This document shows, in pieces, positions 1-8,572 of a stretch of DNA of 64,000 nt; the stretch's first letter is position 1; each line of letters opens with the position of its first letter. The stretch comes from Pseudomonas delhiensis. Its GTDB lineage: Bacteria; Pseudomonadota; Gammaproteobacteria; Pseudomonadales; Pseudomonadaceae. The stretch is from the NCBI RefSeq assembly GCF_900187975.1, contig NZ_FZPC01000021.1, positions 62,001 through 126,000 on the forward strand. The letters run 5' to 3'. The notes beneath the pieces are model-generated. The model made no database searches, was not told the origin of the DNA, and saw only the letters and a list, made by a program, of their open reading frames with translations. A program made the position numbers and the translations under genes.

Positions 1-375
1 CGGCACCTGCTGCGCCTGGCCGAGCGCCACGAGGTGGCGGTGCGCCGCGACCTGTTCCGCTACTACCACAGCGATGCCCAGTCGGCGATCGAGGCCGGCC
101 ACGACATCCGCACCGCCCTGCTGGCCTTCGGCTGCGACGCCACCCACGGCTACGAGCGCACCCACATCGACAGCCTGGCCAACCTGGCCCGGCTGCTCTG
201 CGCCTACCTGCTCAGCCCGCCGGTGTTCGACAGCGACGCCGAGCCCCAGGAAGGCGCCATCGAGCGCTTCAGCAAGCAGCTGGAACACCCGGTGCACATG
301 GAGAGCACCACCCACGTGCAACCGGTGGGCGAACTGCTGGACAACGGCAAGGACGACGAAAAGGGGCGCCACTGA
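1..375 (+). CDS. M42-family peptidase of the NAGGN osmoprotectant system, 3' end only
   Basis: The 5' end lies outside the window; the frame is open from base 1 and ends at TGA 373-375, giving the last 124 residues. The segment GHDIRTALLAFGCDATHGYE followed by RTHIDSL is typical of the C-terminal part of M42 (aminopeptidase/endoglucanase-like) metallopeptidases, where a late histidine helps bind the metal pair. In pseudomonads a copy of this family is encoded with the N-acetylglutaminylglutamine amide (NAGGN) synthesis genes, and yheU follows it, as here. The assignment to the NAGGN system rests on that remembered neighbourhood; the catalytic N-terminal half and the synthesis genes are not visible. 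Confidence 0.75.
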   Translation, partial: RHLLRLAERHEVAVRRDLFRYYHSDAQSAIEAGHDIRTALLAFGCDATHGYERTHIDSLANLARLLCAYLLSPPVFDSDAEPQEGAIERFSKQLEHPVHMESTTHVQPVGELLDNGKDDEKGRH

Positions 376-443
376 GGCGCCCCGGGCTCGCCGGCAAGCC
401 CACGCGCGACTAGAATCGCCGCCTGTTCCGCCGAGTGCCTGCC

Positions 444-674
444 ATGCTGATCCCCCACGACCTGCTCGAAGCCGAGACCCTCAACAACCTGCTGGAAGAC
501 TTCGTCACCCGCGAAGGCACCGACAACGGCGACGACACGCCCCTGGCCACCCGCGTCGAACGCGCCCGCCACGCGCTCAGGCGCGGCGAGGCGGTGATCG
601 TGTTCGATCCGGAGAGCCAGCAGTGCCAGCTGATGCTCAAGGTGGAAGTGCCCAAGGAGTGGCTGGAGGATTGA
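444..674 (+). CDS. yheU: YheU family protein (UPF0270)
   Basis: A 76-residue protein beginning MLIPHDLLEAETLNNLLEDF, the signature start of the UPF0270/YheU family, followed by FVTREGTDNGD and a short beta-rich tail. Family length is 70-80 residues, so it is complete. A GTG nine bases upstream is in frame, but ATG 444 gives the conserved N-terminus. It lies 68 bases after the peptidase gene in the same direction, so co-transcription is possible. The function of the family is not established. Confidence 0.85.
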   Translation: MLIPHDLLEAETLNNLLEDFVTREGTDNGDDTPLATRVERARHALRRGEAVIVFDPESQQCQLMLKVEVPKEWLED

Positions 675-686
675 GGGGGGCTGCTT

Positions 687-968
687 TTCGTAGGAGCGAG
701 CTTGCTCGCGAACCTGGCTCCTGGTGCTCAGCTGACCCTTGCAACCCTCTCCCCCCGCCCTCTCCCTGAAGGGAGAGGGAGCTATCCGTGCATACCGAAA
801 CGACAGTGCTTGCCGGCAACTCCAGCATTGCCGGCGGGCATAGAAACCACCCCAGACACCGAACGGCCCCCTCTCCCTTCAGGGAGAGGGCTGGGGAGAG
901 GGTGCTCTAAAGCCCAGCACCTGAAATCCCCAGCAAACACCATTCGCGAGCAAGCTCGCTCCTACGAA
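687..968. repeat. Nested inverted REP pair between yheU and ynfA
   Basis: The outer arms are the hairpin unit TTCGTAGGAGCGAGCTTGCT (687-712, ending CGCGAA) and its reverse complement (943-968). Inside them is a second inverted pair built on CCCTCTCCCTGAAGGGAGAG, near 750-780 and 866-905, whose longer arms (about 36 bases) are near-perfect complements. The whole 282-base block could fold back on itself. It fills the gap between the convergent yheU and ynfA genes, so it may also act as a bidirectional terminator. No coding sequence was found in it. Confidence 0.85.
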
Positions 969-981
969 AAGCCAGCCTCCA

Positions 982-1311
982 TCAAGGCGCCAGCTTCGGC
1001 CCCAGCAGCACCACGCTCGCCCCCACGATGCACAGCGCCACACCCAGCCAATCGCTCCACAGCGGCCGGCTCTTCTCCACATACGCCAGCCAGAACAGCG
1101 ACGCGGCCACGTAGATGCCGCCGTAGGCCGCGTAGGAGCGCCCGGCATAGGCCGCCTCGACGCGGGTCAGCAGCAGGGCGAAGCACAGCAGGCTGAACAA
1201 GCCGGGGATTATCCACAGGGGCGTGCGGTCCAGGCGCAGCCAAAGGTAGAAGGCGTAGCAGCCGGCGATCTCGCAGAAGGCGGCGAGGAGGAACCAGAGG
1301 TAGTTGAGCAT
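982..1311 (-). CDS. ynfA: YnfA family small membrane protein
   Basis: A 109-residue protein of four hydrophobic segments, [20 protein letters not shown] onward, with the family motif [14 protein letters not shown] and the C-terminal stretch [20 protein letters not shown]. YnfA belongs to the drug/metabolite transporter superfamily near the SMR exporters. Length matches the family (about 108). The start ATG is preceded by AAGGAAAG at a good distance. It lies 17 bases behind the conserved hypothetical at 1329-1754, suggesting one transcript. Substrate unknown. Confidence 0.9.
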   Translation of the reverse strand: MLNYLWFLLAAFCEIAGCYAFYLWLRLDRTPLWIIPGLFSLLCFALLLTRVEAAYAGRSYAAYGGIYVAASLFWLAYVEKSRPLWSDWLGVALCIVGASVVLLGPKLAP

Positions 1312-1328
1312 CTCGCTTTCCTTGGGGC

Positions 1329-1754
1329 TCAGCCGCGCAGGCCGCCCTCGCGTTCCCAGGCGCAGCGTACCCGCAGGTCGCCTTCCCGGGGGCTGTGGAA
1401 GCCGCGTTCGGATTCCCAGCGGAAGGTGTGGCAGCCGTTGAGTTCGGTTTCCAGGTGGACCACCGCGCTGGCCCAGTACAGGCGCTTGAGCAGCGCCTCG
1501 AACTGTTCCACCCACAGGTTCCATTCGTATTCGATGGCCGGGTAGCTGGCGCCGAAGTGGATCACCTGCGACTGGTACAGGCCGGCGCCTTCCTGCTCGC
1601 AGCGGCTGAACATCTCGCGGCCGAGGAACGGCCAGGCCTCGCCCACCGGCAGGCTGTCCAGCACCTTGCGGTTGGCCGCGCGGCGCAGGCGCCGCTCCAT
1701 GGAGTCGCCGGGCCAGTCGCGGATGCAACCATAGACGATGGATTCGGACTGCAA
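1329..1754 (-). CDS. Conserved hypothetical protein, TTG start
   Basis: A 141-residue soluble protein ([17 protein letters not shown], later [20 protein letters not shown] and [19 protein letters not shown]). It resembles an uncharacterised pseudomonad protein I recall, but I cannot assign a function. The chosen start is TTG at 1754-1752, behind AGGGGAG, because the MQSES beginning appears conserved; the next in-frame ATG would lose 18 residues. No signal peptide or membrane segment. It is upstream of and probably co-transcribed with ynfA. Confidence 0.7.
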   Translation of the reverse strand: MQSESIVYGCIRDWPGDSMERRLRRAANRKVLDSLPVGEAWPFLGREMFSRCEQEGAGLYQSQVIHFGASYPAIEYEWNLWVEQFEALLKRLYWASAVVHLETELNGCHTFRWESERGFHSPREGDLRVRCAWEREGGLRG

Positions 1755-1854
1755 GACGCTGAGACTCCCCTGTGGACGACGCTGCCTTCTAGCACAGGCG
1801 CCGGCGCCGGGAAAGCAGCAGGCGGCAATGTTGCGTGGCCGGCCCGGAAAAGCG

Positions 1855-1881
1855 AAAGCCCCGCGATGGAGGCGGGGCTTT
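1855..1881 (-). terminator. Intrinsic terminator after the SDR gene
   Basis: Perfect 10-bp stem AAAGCCCCGC / GCGGGGCTTT with a 7-base loop. Read on the minus strand it lies about 110 bases after the SDR stop, and a short T-containing tract follows. On the plus strand it ends in CTTTCAC, so it may work weakly that way as well. Confidence 0.7.
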
Positions 1882-1988
1882 CACTGGGGTCCAACATACA
1901 TCGGCAGGCAGGCCGGTGAAGCAAAACTACGCTTTTGCACCGCCCTGGGCAAGCGCTGTTTTCGCTTGCACCGAAGCGGTGCGGAAAC

Positions 1989-2801
1989 TCAGGCCAGGCT
2001 GCGCTGCTTGGCCTTCATCTTCTGCGCCATGCGCGTCATCTCGTCGTAGATCGCCTGCGGGTTCTGCTGCTTGACCTGCCAGGCGAGGCGGCCCTGCTCG
2101 TGGGGCAGGATCATGAAGCTGCCGCGCCCGACTTCCTGGTGGATGTAGTCGGCGATGTCGGCGGCGCTGATCGGCGAGCCTTCCAGCAGCTTGCCCACCT
2201 GGCTCTTCATTTCCGGGCTGGGGCCGCGGAAGGAATCCAGCAGGTTGGTCTGGAAGAACGACGGGCAGACCACGTGGACCTTCACGTCCACCAGGCTCAG
2301 CTCGGCCAGCAGGCTCTCCGAGAGCGCCACCACGCCGGCCTTGGCCACGTTGTAGTTGCTCATCGCCGGACCCTGCATCAGCGCCGCCATCGAGGCGATG
2401 TTGACGATCCGCCCGTGGCTGCGCTCCAGCAGCGGCAGGAAGGCCTTGCAGCCCTTGACCACGCCCATCAGGTTGATGGAGATCTGCCAGTCCCAGTCCT
2501 CCAGCGACAGCTCCTCGAAGAAGCCGCCGGAGGCCACGCCGGCGTTGTTGACGATGATGTCGATGCCGCCGAGCTTCTCGTCGCAGGCCTGGGCCAGGGC
2601 GGTGAGCTGGCTGTAGTCGCGCACGTCGCAGCGCTGGGTGAAGCCGTCGCCGCCGGCCTCGCGCACCAGGCGCAGGGTTTCGGCCAGGCCTTCGTCGTTG
2701 ATGTCGGCCAGGGCCAGGCGCCAGCCTTCGCGGGCCCAGCGCAGGGCGATTTCGCGGCCCAGGCCGGAACCGGCGCCGGTGATCATCATGCGGTTTTGCA
2801 T
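1989..2801 (-). CDS. SDR family NAD(P)-dependent oxidoreductase
   Basis: A 270-residue classical short-chain dehydrogenase. The cofactor loop TGAGSGLG sits near the N-terminus, an NNAG motif follows, the catalytic serine is in the NIASM region, and YNVAK supplies the catalytic Tyr and Lys. The acidic D after the second strand (ALADIND) suggests NAD(H) rather than NADP(H). An upstream in-frame ATG would add 16 residues, but the Rossmann fold begins right after MQNRMMITG, so ATG 2801 is chosen. The extended C-terminus (QGRLAWQVKQQNPQAIYDEM) is seen in a pseudomonad subgroup of SDRs of unknown substrate. Confidence 0.88.
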   Translation of the reverse strand: MQNRMMITGAGSGLGREIALRWAREGWRLALADINDEGLAETLRLVREAGGDGFTQRCDVRDYSQLTALAQACDEKLGGIDIIVNNAGVASGGFFEELSLEDWDWQISINLMGVVKGCKAFLPLLERSHGRIVNIASMAALMQGPAMSNYNVAKAGVVALSESLLAELSLVDVKVHVVCPSFFQTNLLDSFRGPSPEMKSQVGKLLEGSPISAADIADYIHQEVGRGSFMILPHEQGRLAWQVKQQNPQAIYDEMTRMAQKMKAKQRSLA

Positions 2802-2929
2802 AGGGGGTTGCCTTGTCTTGTCCGGGGAATTGTCCGGCAGTGTAGCCAAGGGCCCACCCGTACTGCGCTTTAATCAGGCTGCTGAATGGCGCCGGCAAAC
2901 CGGCGCCACAGCCAGGGCGGACGCGGCCT

Positions 2930-3235
2930 TCAGAACAATGGAAGAAGCAGGCAGGAAAGCTTCCCGAGGACCAGGGCGACGCCCGCGAAGATCAGCAGGA
3001 AGGTCGCGCAATTGACCTTCTCGCGGCGCAGGCCGGCGAACGAGTGCACGCGGTAGCGCAGCAGGAAGGCCCCCAGCGCCAGCAACAGGGCGGGGGCGAA
3101 GTAGACGAACTGCCAGTAGCGTTGCGGATCGCTCTCCCGCGCCAGCCAGTCCGCCGCCGGCAGCGCCACCAGGCCGCTGAACAACTGGCCGAGCAGCCAC
3201 AGGCTGCCCAGGGCGACCAGTACGACTCCGAGCAT
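2930..3235 (-). CDS. Small hypothetical inner-membrane protein
   Basis: A 101-residue protein with three predicted membrane segments: MLGVVLVALGSLWLLGQLF, then FVYFAPALLLALGAFLL, then CATFLLIFAGVALVLGKLSC at the C-terminus. ATG 3235 is preceded by GGGGGAAAGGGA. I do not recognise a characterised family. It stands between the SDR gene and the DUF3309-like gene, in the same direction as both. Confidence 0.6.
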   Translation of the reverse strand: MLGVVLVALGSLWLLGQLFSGLVALPAADWLARESDPQRYWQFVYFAPALLLALGAFLLRYRVHSFAGLRREKVNCATFLLIFAGVALVLGKLSCLLLPLF

Positions 3236-3349
3236 TCCCTTTCCCCCGTCCCCCAAAAGGCCATCATGGTAGGACGTGGAGGAATGCCCGGCTGTGTCCT
3301 GGATCACTTTGCGCCCCACCGGCCTGCGGTGAACCGCGAAGGGTTCACG

Positions 3350-3502
3350 CTACACGTAGCCCAGCAACAGCATGACCAGCAACACCACCAGGACCACGCC
3401 GAGAATCCCCGAGGGCCCGTAGCCCCAGCTGCGTGAATAGGGATACACCGGCAGGCCGCCGATGAGCAGAAGGATGAGGATGACCAGCAGAATGGTTCCC
3501 AT
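3350..3502 (-). CDS. DUF3309-like very small membrane protein
   Basis: A 50-residue protein MGTILLVILILLLIGGLPVY with two hydrophobic helices separated by PYSRSWGYGPSG. This arrangement (helix, PYSR-WGYGPSG turn, helix) is the hallmark of the DUF3309 family, whose members are about 50 residues. The role is unknown; many proteobacteria carry it as a stress-associated small envelope protein, which is family-level knowledge only. Confidence 0.75.
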   Translation of the reverse strand: MGTILLVILILLLIGGLPVYPYSRSWGYGPSGILGVVLVVLLVMLLLGYV

Positions 3503-3648
3503 GGTGCGCCTCCCGTAGGCAGTCGGGCGGCGGGCCTGCGCTGCTGGCCCGCGTCCGCGGAACGGGCAGCGCACGGGGCTGCCCACCTGCTATTGGGACT
3601 GGCGCCGCTGCGCCGGGATTCAGTTTTTCTGCGCCGCGGGCCCGGCGC

Positions 3649-4275
3649 TCAGTGCTGCAGGTCGGGCAGCGAGCCCTTGCGCAGGCGCAGGAACATCAGC
3701 GCCACGCTGCGCGCATCGCCCAGCGCCGTATGGCGGCCTTCCACGGGGATGCCCAGGGTGCGCGCCAGGGTGTCGAAGCGCAGGTCCAGGTGCAGGTCCG
3801 GGTAGCGCCGCGCCATCTTGCGCTGGTACAGCGCGGAAACCTCGATGCGCGGGTTGACCAGGGCCTCGCCCAGGCGCTCGCGCAGGTGGCGGCGCAGCAC
3901 GGCGACGTCGAACGACAGGTAGTAGCCCAGCAGCGGGCGGTCGCCGATGAAGGCCTGCGTCCGGCGCAGCGCCTCGTCCAGCGGCAACTGGCCTTCGAGG
4001 TCGGCGCGGCGCAGCTTGTGGATGCGGATCGATTCGCCGTCGAGGCTGGCCGGCGGCTCCACCAGCAGTTCCAGGCGCTCGCCGAGCACCAGCTTGCCGC
4101 GGCGGATGAGCACCGCGCCTATGCTCAGGATGTCCGCCTTGCGCGGGTCGAGGCTGGTGGTCTCCAGGTCCAGGGAGACGATTTCCTCGGCCTCCTCCGG
4201 GGCATGCAGGTACCAGTACAGCCGGCGGCGCCAGCCGGACCAGTGCTGGTCGGGAATCTTCACCAGGGCGTTCAT
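3649..4275 (-). CDS. 3'-5' exonuclease, DNA polymerase III epsilon-like (DEDDh)
   Basis: A 208-residue DEDDh exonuclease. ExoI motif SLDLET supplies D36 and E38, ExoII is in SFDVAVL (D123), and ExoIII is RHTALGDARS (H182, D187). It lacks the polymerase-binding tail of DnaQ and is best described as an epsilon-like nuclease. Its ATG overlaps the stop of the cNMP/CBS/DUF294 gene by four bases, so the two are translationally coupled. The same pair precedes actP in P. aeruginosa as I recall (PA3232-PA3233). Substrate (DNA repair intermediates or RNA) is not shown by sequence. Confidence 0.88.
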   Translation of the reverse strand: MNALVKIPDQHWSGWRRRLYWYLHAPEEAEEIVSLDLETTSLDPRKADILSIGAVLIRRGKLVLGERLELLVEPPASLDGESIRIHKLRRADLEGQLPLDEALRRTQAFIGDRPLLGYYLSFDVAVLRRHLRERLGEALVNPRIEVSALYQRKMARRYPDLHLDLRFDTLARTLGIPVEGRHTALGDARSVALMFLRLRKGSLPDLQH

Positions 4276-6062
4276 CGGCTCTCCAGGTGGAACTGCCTTT
4301 CCAGGCTCTGCTTGAATTTCTTCACCGCGTGCAGGCCGAAGCGCAGCATGTCGCGCTCGTGGCGGCTCAGGCGGGCCACGTCCAGGCCCTGCTGGCGGCC
4401 GTCGCGCTCGCCGGCCAGTTGCTGGGTCAGGCGCAGTTGCAGGAACAGTTCGAAGGCCTCGGCGAGATTCTCCGCCAGGCCCTCGTCGAGCACCCCGCGC
4501 GCCTGCAGCGCCTCCAGCCGGGCCAGGCTGCCGCGGACCTCCAGGCCCTCGCGCAGGGCCAGCACGCGGCAGCCATGGACGATGGGGAAGATGCCGCCGC
4601 GCTTGATGTCCAGGTGTTCCTCGCGGGTCTTCAACTGGCCGAGGAAGGTCAGCGGCGTGTCGAACTGCAGGGCCGCCACGGCGATGTCCGCCAGCCAGCG
4701 CTCGCCGTCCGCGGCGAAGCCCAGCAGGCCCTGGCGCAGGCTCTCGAACAGTTGGCGGTTGCCGGCCACCGGCCAGGCGTCGGCGAGGATCGACAGGCGC
4801 AGCAATTGCTCCGGGCGCCCCTCCAGGGCCGCGGTGTTCAGCTCGCGCTGCCAGGCCGCCAGCGGCTTGCACCAGTCCGCATGGCTGGCCATGACGCCGC
4901 CGGGGCACGGCGGGTAGCCGCAGGCCAGCAGGGCATCGCTGAAGCGCTGCATCAGCGCCAGGGCCTGCTCCCGGGGGAAGTCGTCGGCGAGGATCAGGGC
5001 GTTGTCCTGGTCGGTCTTGAGCAACTGCTCGCCGCGGCCTTCGCTGCCCATCACCACCAGGCAGCAGCGGCTGCGCAACGGCGGCGGTATCAATAGTTCG
5101 AAGAGACGTTCGAGCAACTGCTCGTTGAGCGCACCGACCAGCTGCATGATGAAGCGCAGGCGGATGCCGTTGCCGGCCAGGGTGGCGATCAGGGTGTGCA
5201 GGGTCTCGGCGGCGGCGCGCAGCTCCTCCTCGGTCTCGGCGCGGGCGATGCGCAGCGCCAGCACGTGGGAGTGGGTGGAGAACAGGCTGAGCACCTGGGT
5301 CAGGTGCAGCAGGCCGACCACCTCGCCGTCCTCGCGCACCGCGACGCGCTCGATGCGCAGGCGCGTCATGAGGATCATGGCGTCGAACAGGAAGTCGCCC
5401 AGCTCGACGCTGGCCAGCGGGCCGTGGGCGAGCGGGCCTATGGCCTCGTCCTCGGCGCGGCCGTCGCGGAAGTGCGCGCGCATCAGGTCGGTGCGGGTGA
5501 CGATGCCCAGCTCGCCGGCGCTGCGCACCAGCAGGGCGTCGGCGCCGTGGCTGAGCTGCAGGCGCGCGGCGTCGCCCAGGGGCAGCCCGGCGTCCACCTC
5601 GAGGGCCGGCAGCAGGTGCTCGCGGGCGATGCGGGTGAGGATGAATTCGGCCAGGTTCTGCCCGTCGCGCCGCGCCAGCTGGCGCTTGGCCGCGAGGTCG
5701 GCCTGGAAGAAGCGGGCGAAGCCGGGGTTGTCGCCGCACAGCTGGTGGAAGGTGCTGGCCGGCAGTTCGTAGAGGATGCTCTCCTCCACCGCGCGGTAGG
5801 CGTGCTTGCTGCTGCCGGAGAACAGCCCGCGGATGTCGAAGAGGTCGTCGCCGGCGTACTGGGCGAACAGCTTGCCGTCCTCGCCGCGTTCCTCCACCAC
5901 GCCCTTGAGCACGATGAACAGGCAGGGCACCGCGGCGCCGGCTTCGAGCACGGTCTCGCCACTGGTGTAGTAGGCGACGCTCAGGGCCTCGGCGAAGGCC
6001 TGGCGCTCGCTCGCGCGCAGCTGGTCGAACGGCGGCGCGGAGAAGTTGAAGCTCTCGGGCAT
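4272..6062 (-). CDS. cNMP-binding / CBS / DUF294 nucleotidyltransferase-like protein
   Basis: 596 residues. Domains in order: a cyclic-nucleotide-binding-like beta-roll (about 10-125), a CBS pair (about 150-265), a DUF294 nucleotidyltransferase-like domain with GS at 339-340 and D351/D353 in KTDQDNALI (the GlnD/NTase acid pair), and a DUF294 C-terminal helical domain (about 450-590). Proteins of this architecture are presumed to sense nucleotides and transfer a nucleotidyl group, but no partner is known. It ends in a 4-base overlap with the exonuclease gene and lies just behind actP, which hints at a link with acetate or energy status. Confidence 0.85.
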   Translation of the reverse strand: MPESFNFSAPPFDQLRASERQAFAEALSVAYYTSGETVLEAGAAVPCLFIVLKGVVEERGEDGKLFAQYAGDDLFDIRGLFSGSSKHAYRAVEESILYELPASTFHQLCGDNPGFARFFQADLAAKRQLARRDGQNLAEFILTRIAREHLLPALEVDAGLPLGDAARLQLSHGADALLVRSAGELGIVTRTDLMRAHFRDGRAEDEAIGPLAHGPLASVELGDFLFDAMILMTRLRIERVAVREDGEVVGLLHLTQVLSLFSTHSHVLALRIARAETEEELRAAAETLHTLIATLAGNGIRLRFIMQLVGALNEQLLERLFELLIPPPLRSRCCLVVMGSEGRGEQLLKTDQDNALILADDFPREQALALMQRFSDALLACGYPPCPGGVMASHADWCKPLAAWQRELNTAALEGRPEQLLRLSILADAWPVAGNRQLFESLRQGLLGFAADGERWLADIAVAALQFDTPLTFLGQLKTREEHLDIKRGGIFPIVHGCRVLALREGLEVRGSLARLEALQARGVLDEGLAENLAEAFELFLQLRLTQQLAGERDGRQQGLDVARLSRHERDMLRFGLHAVKKFKQSLERQFHLESR

Positions 6063-6092
6063 CGCGAGCCCCTTGTGGCAGTGCGTAAAAGG

Positions 6093-6120
6093 CGAAGCCG
6101 GAGGCGGGCCTCCGGCTTCG
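6093..6120 (-). terminator. Intrinsic terminator after actP
   Basis: Perfect 12-bp stem (CGAAGCCGGAGG / CCTCCGGCTTCG) with loop CGGG, followed on the minus strand by CCTTTTAC. It lies about 20 bases after the actP stop and separates the yjcH-actP transcript from the DUF294-exonuclease pair, although read-through is possible. Confidence 0.8.
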
Positions 6121-6140
6121 TCAGGGTCAGCCGCGAGGCA

Positions 6141-7796
6141 TCAGTGGGCTACCGCGCCACTGGCGCCCAGGCCGGTCTGCGAGCGGATGAACTGCGGGAA
6201 GAAGCGTGCGCGCTCCTCGTCCGCCGCCGCCGACTTGTCGGTGATGGAGAAGAACCAGATGCCGACGAAGGCCACGGCCATGGAGAACAGCGCCGGGTAT
6301 TCGAACGGGTAGATGGGCTTCTCGTGGCCGAGGATCTGCACCCAGATGGTCGGGCCGAGGATCATCAGCACCACCGCGGTGATCAGTCCCATCCAGCCGC
6401 CGATCATGGCGCCGCGGGTGGTCAGCTTCTTCCAGTACATCGAGAGCAGCAGCACCGGGAAATTGCAGCTGGCGGCGATGGAGAAGGCCAGGCCGACCAT
6501 GAAGGCGATGTTCTGCTTCTCGAACAGCACGCCGAGGACGATCGCGACCACGCCCAGGGCGACGGTGGTGATCTTCGACACGCGCAACTCGTCCTTCTCG
6601 TTGGCCTTGCCGCCCTTGATCACGCTGGCGTACAGGTCGTGGGACACCGCCGAGGCACCGGCCAGGGTCAGGCCGGCGACCACCGCGAGGATGGTGGCGA
6701 AGGCCACCGCGGAGATGAAGCCCAGGAACAGGCTGCCGCCCACGGCGTCGGCCAGGTGCACGGCGGCCATGTTGTTGCCGCCGATCAGGGCGCCGGCGGC
6801 GTCCTTGAAGGCCGGGTTGGTGCTCACCAGCACGATGGCGCCGAAGCCGATGATGAAGGTCAGGATGTAGAAGTAGCCGATGAAGCCGGTGGCGAAGAAC
6901 ACCGACTTGCGGGCTTCCTTGGCGTCACTGACGGTGAAGAAGCGCATCAGGATGTGCGGCAGGCCGGCGGTGCCGAACATCAGCGCGAAGCCCAGGGAGA
7001 AGGCCGAGATCGGGTCCTTCACCAGGCCGCCGGGGCTCATGATGGCCTCGCCCTTGGGGTGCACCTTGATGGCTTCGGAGAACAGCGCGCTGATGTCGAA
7101 GTTGACGTGCTTGAGCACCATGATCGCCATGAAGGAGGCGCCGCACAGCAGCAGCACGGCCTTGATGATCTGTACCCAGGTGGTGGCGAGCATGCCGCCG
7201 AACAGCACGTAGAGCACCATCAGGATGCCGACCAGGACCACCGCGACGTGATAGTTCAGGCCGAACAGCAGCTCGATCAGCTTGCCGGCGCCGACCATCT
7301 GCGCGATCAGGTAGAAGGCCACCACCACCAGCGAGCCGCAGGCGGACAGGGTGCGGATGTCCTTCTGCTTCAGGCGGTAGGACGCCACGTCGGCGAAGGT
7401 GTACTTGCCGAGGTTGCGCAGGCGCTCGGCGATCAGGAAGAGGATGATCGGCCAGCCCACGAGGAAGCCGATGGAGTAGATCAGGCCGTCGTAGCCCGAG
7501 GCGAACACCAGCGCGGAAATCCCCAGGAAGGACGCGGCGGACATGTAGTCGCCGGCGATCGCCAGGCCGTTCTGGAAGCCGGTGATGCTGCCGCCGGCGG
7601 TGTAGAAGTCGGCAGCCGACTTGCTGCGCTTGGACGCCCAGTAGGTGATGCACAGGGTCAGGCCGACGAAGGCGACGAACATGACGATCGCCGAGACGTT
7701 GATCGGCTGGCGCTGCACGTCGCCGGTCAGGGCGTCGGCCCAGAGGGCGGGGGCGAAGGCGGCCAGGCCGAGGGCCGCGAACAGGCGGGCGATCAT
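6141..7796 (-). CDS. actP: Cation/acetate symporter ActP
   Basis: 551 residues, a member of the sodium:solute symporter family. It starts with a signal-like hydrophobic segment ([20 protein letters not shown]) and has about 13 more membrane helices. The segment [20 protein letters not shown] followed by [13 protein letters not shown] is the ActP signature. Length equals that of E. coli ActP (549). ATG overlaps the yjcH stop by four bases. It should import acetate, glycolate or similar short acids with Na+. No acs gene is in the window. Confidence 0.95.
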   Translation of the reverse strand: MIARLFAALGLAAFAPALWADALTGDVQRQPINVSAIVMFVAFVGLTLCITYWASKRSKSAADFYTAGGSITGFQNGLAIAGDYMSAASFLGISALVFASGYDGLIYSIGFLVGWPIILFLIAERLRNLGKYTFADVASYRLKQKDIRTLSACGSLVVVAFYLIAQMVGAGKLIELLFGLNYHVAVVLVGILMVLYVLFGGMLATTWVQIIKAVLLLCGASFMAIMVLKHVNFDISALFSEAIKVHPKGEAIMSPGGLVKDPISAFSLGFALMFGTAGLPHILMRFFTVSDAKEARKSVFFATGFIGYFYILTFIIGFGAIVLVSTNPAFKDAAGALIGGNNMAAVHLADAVGGSLFLGFISAVAFATILAVVAGLTLAGASAVSHDLYASVIKGGKANEKDELRVSKITTVALGVVAIVLGVLFEKQNIAFMVGLAFSIAASCNFPVLLLSMYWKKLTTRGAMIGGWMGLITAVVLMILGPTIWVQILGHEKPIYPFEYPALFSMAVAFVGIWFFSITDKSAAADEERARFFPQFIRSQTGLGASGAVAH

Positions 7797-8104
7797 TGCT
7801 GGATCTCCTTCAGGACTTCCTGGTTCAGGCGGTCGAACTCGCCATTGGCGCGGCGCACGTAGATGCCGGTGAGGACGAAGGCGGACACGATCAGCCCGAC
7901 GCCGATGGGAATGCCCCAGGTCACCGAGGAATCGGGGCTCACCTTGGCGCCCAGCACTTGCGGTTCGAATGCGATCAGCAGGATGAAGGCCACGTACAGG
8001 CCCAGCATGATCAGTGAGAGCAGCCAGGCGAATCGCTCGCGTTTGGCCACCAGTTCCTTGAAGCGCGGATTGGTATCAATCCGCTGGTAGATGCTGTCGT
8101 TCAT
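7793..8104 (-). CDS. yjcH: DUF485 inner-membrane protein YjcH
   Basis: 103 residues with two membrane segments ([20 protein letters not shown] and [20 protein letters not shown]), the DUF485 layout. ATG 8104 is preferred over an upstream in-frame ATG because the family begins MNDSIYQRI. Its stop overlaps actP by four bases; yjcH-actP is a conserved pair in E. coli and pseudomonads. YjcH probably assists or modulates the transporter; no catalytic residues are seen. Confidence 0.92.
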   Translation of the reverse strand: MNDSIYQRIDTNPRFKELVAKRERFAWLLSLIMLGLYVAFILLIAFEPQVLGAKVSPDSSVTWGIPIGVGLIVSAFVLTGIYVRRANGEFDRLNQEVLKEIQQ

Positions 8105-8256
8105 TTTGTTCTTGTCCTCACAGCGGGGGATGACGCGGATGTCGTCGATCCCCACTTTAGGACTCTGGTGCAAGGCCTCCAGACGACTTTAGTCGTAGCG
8201 GGCTGGAAGGTGCGGGATAGAGCCTTCGGCCACGGCGCGAAGGCAATGTCGGACAG

Positions 8257-8454
8257 GTAGGGCGCATAACGCCTACGGCGTTATCCGCCATTGCCCTCGA
8301 CTCCGGCGCTGGAGCCTGCGGCGGATAACCGCGAACGGTTATTCGCCCTACGGTCGGGTGCAGGCGTAGGAGCAACTGTCTTGCCGGCTGCGCCGATGTG
8401 CTCTTCGTAGGAGCGAGCAGTGCCCCCCGGCAGGGTAGGACTCCGTCCGCGATT
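8257..8454. repeat. REPIN and partial REP cluster, yjcH upstream region
   Basis: 8257-8289 is the GTAGGGCGCATAACGCC type arm and 8321-8353 is its inverted partner (GCGGATAACCGCGAACGGTT then ATTCGCCCTACGG). After that, 8366-8417 holds the GTAGGAGCAACTGTC linker that recurs near 43781 and 49382, and about 8434-8454 holds a truncated GTAGGACTCCGTCCGCGAT unit. The 468 bases between yjcH and betX contain these repeats, a terminator, and presumably the yjcH promoter close to 8105; no gene was found. Confidence 0.8.
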
Positions 8455-8487
8455 GGACTCACCGGCCGCGCCGAACGCCCAGACAGA

Positions 8488-8520
8488 AAAGCCGCTTCCC
8501 CCTTGGAGGAAAGCGGCTTT
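8488..8520 (-). terminator. Terminator after the betaine-binding protein gene
   Basis: AAAGCCGCTT and AAGCGGCTTT form a 10-bp stem around a partly paired CC/GG inner section. On the minus strand this lies 53 bases past the stop codon and is followed by TTCTGTC, a modest T tract. Confidence 0.65.
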
Positions 8521-8572
8521 CGTCATACCCCGGATCGAACCGGGCAACAGCCCCGGAACGACCCGCGCCAGC

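Noticed and set aside
5196-7862. An 888-codon plus-strand open frame over the DUF294 gene and actP
   Set aside because: Composition (Gly/His/Glu/Gln/Val repeats) is that of a complementary-strand shadow, and it spans the terminator at 6093-6120 and two clear minus-strand genes.
8105-8200. Search for a sigma-54 promoter upstream of yjcH-actP
   Set aside because: GG and GC dinucleotides occur but not at the required 10-base spacing.
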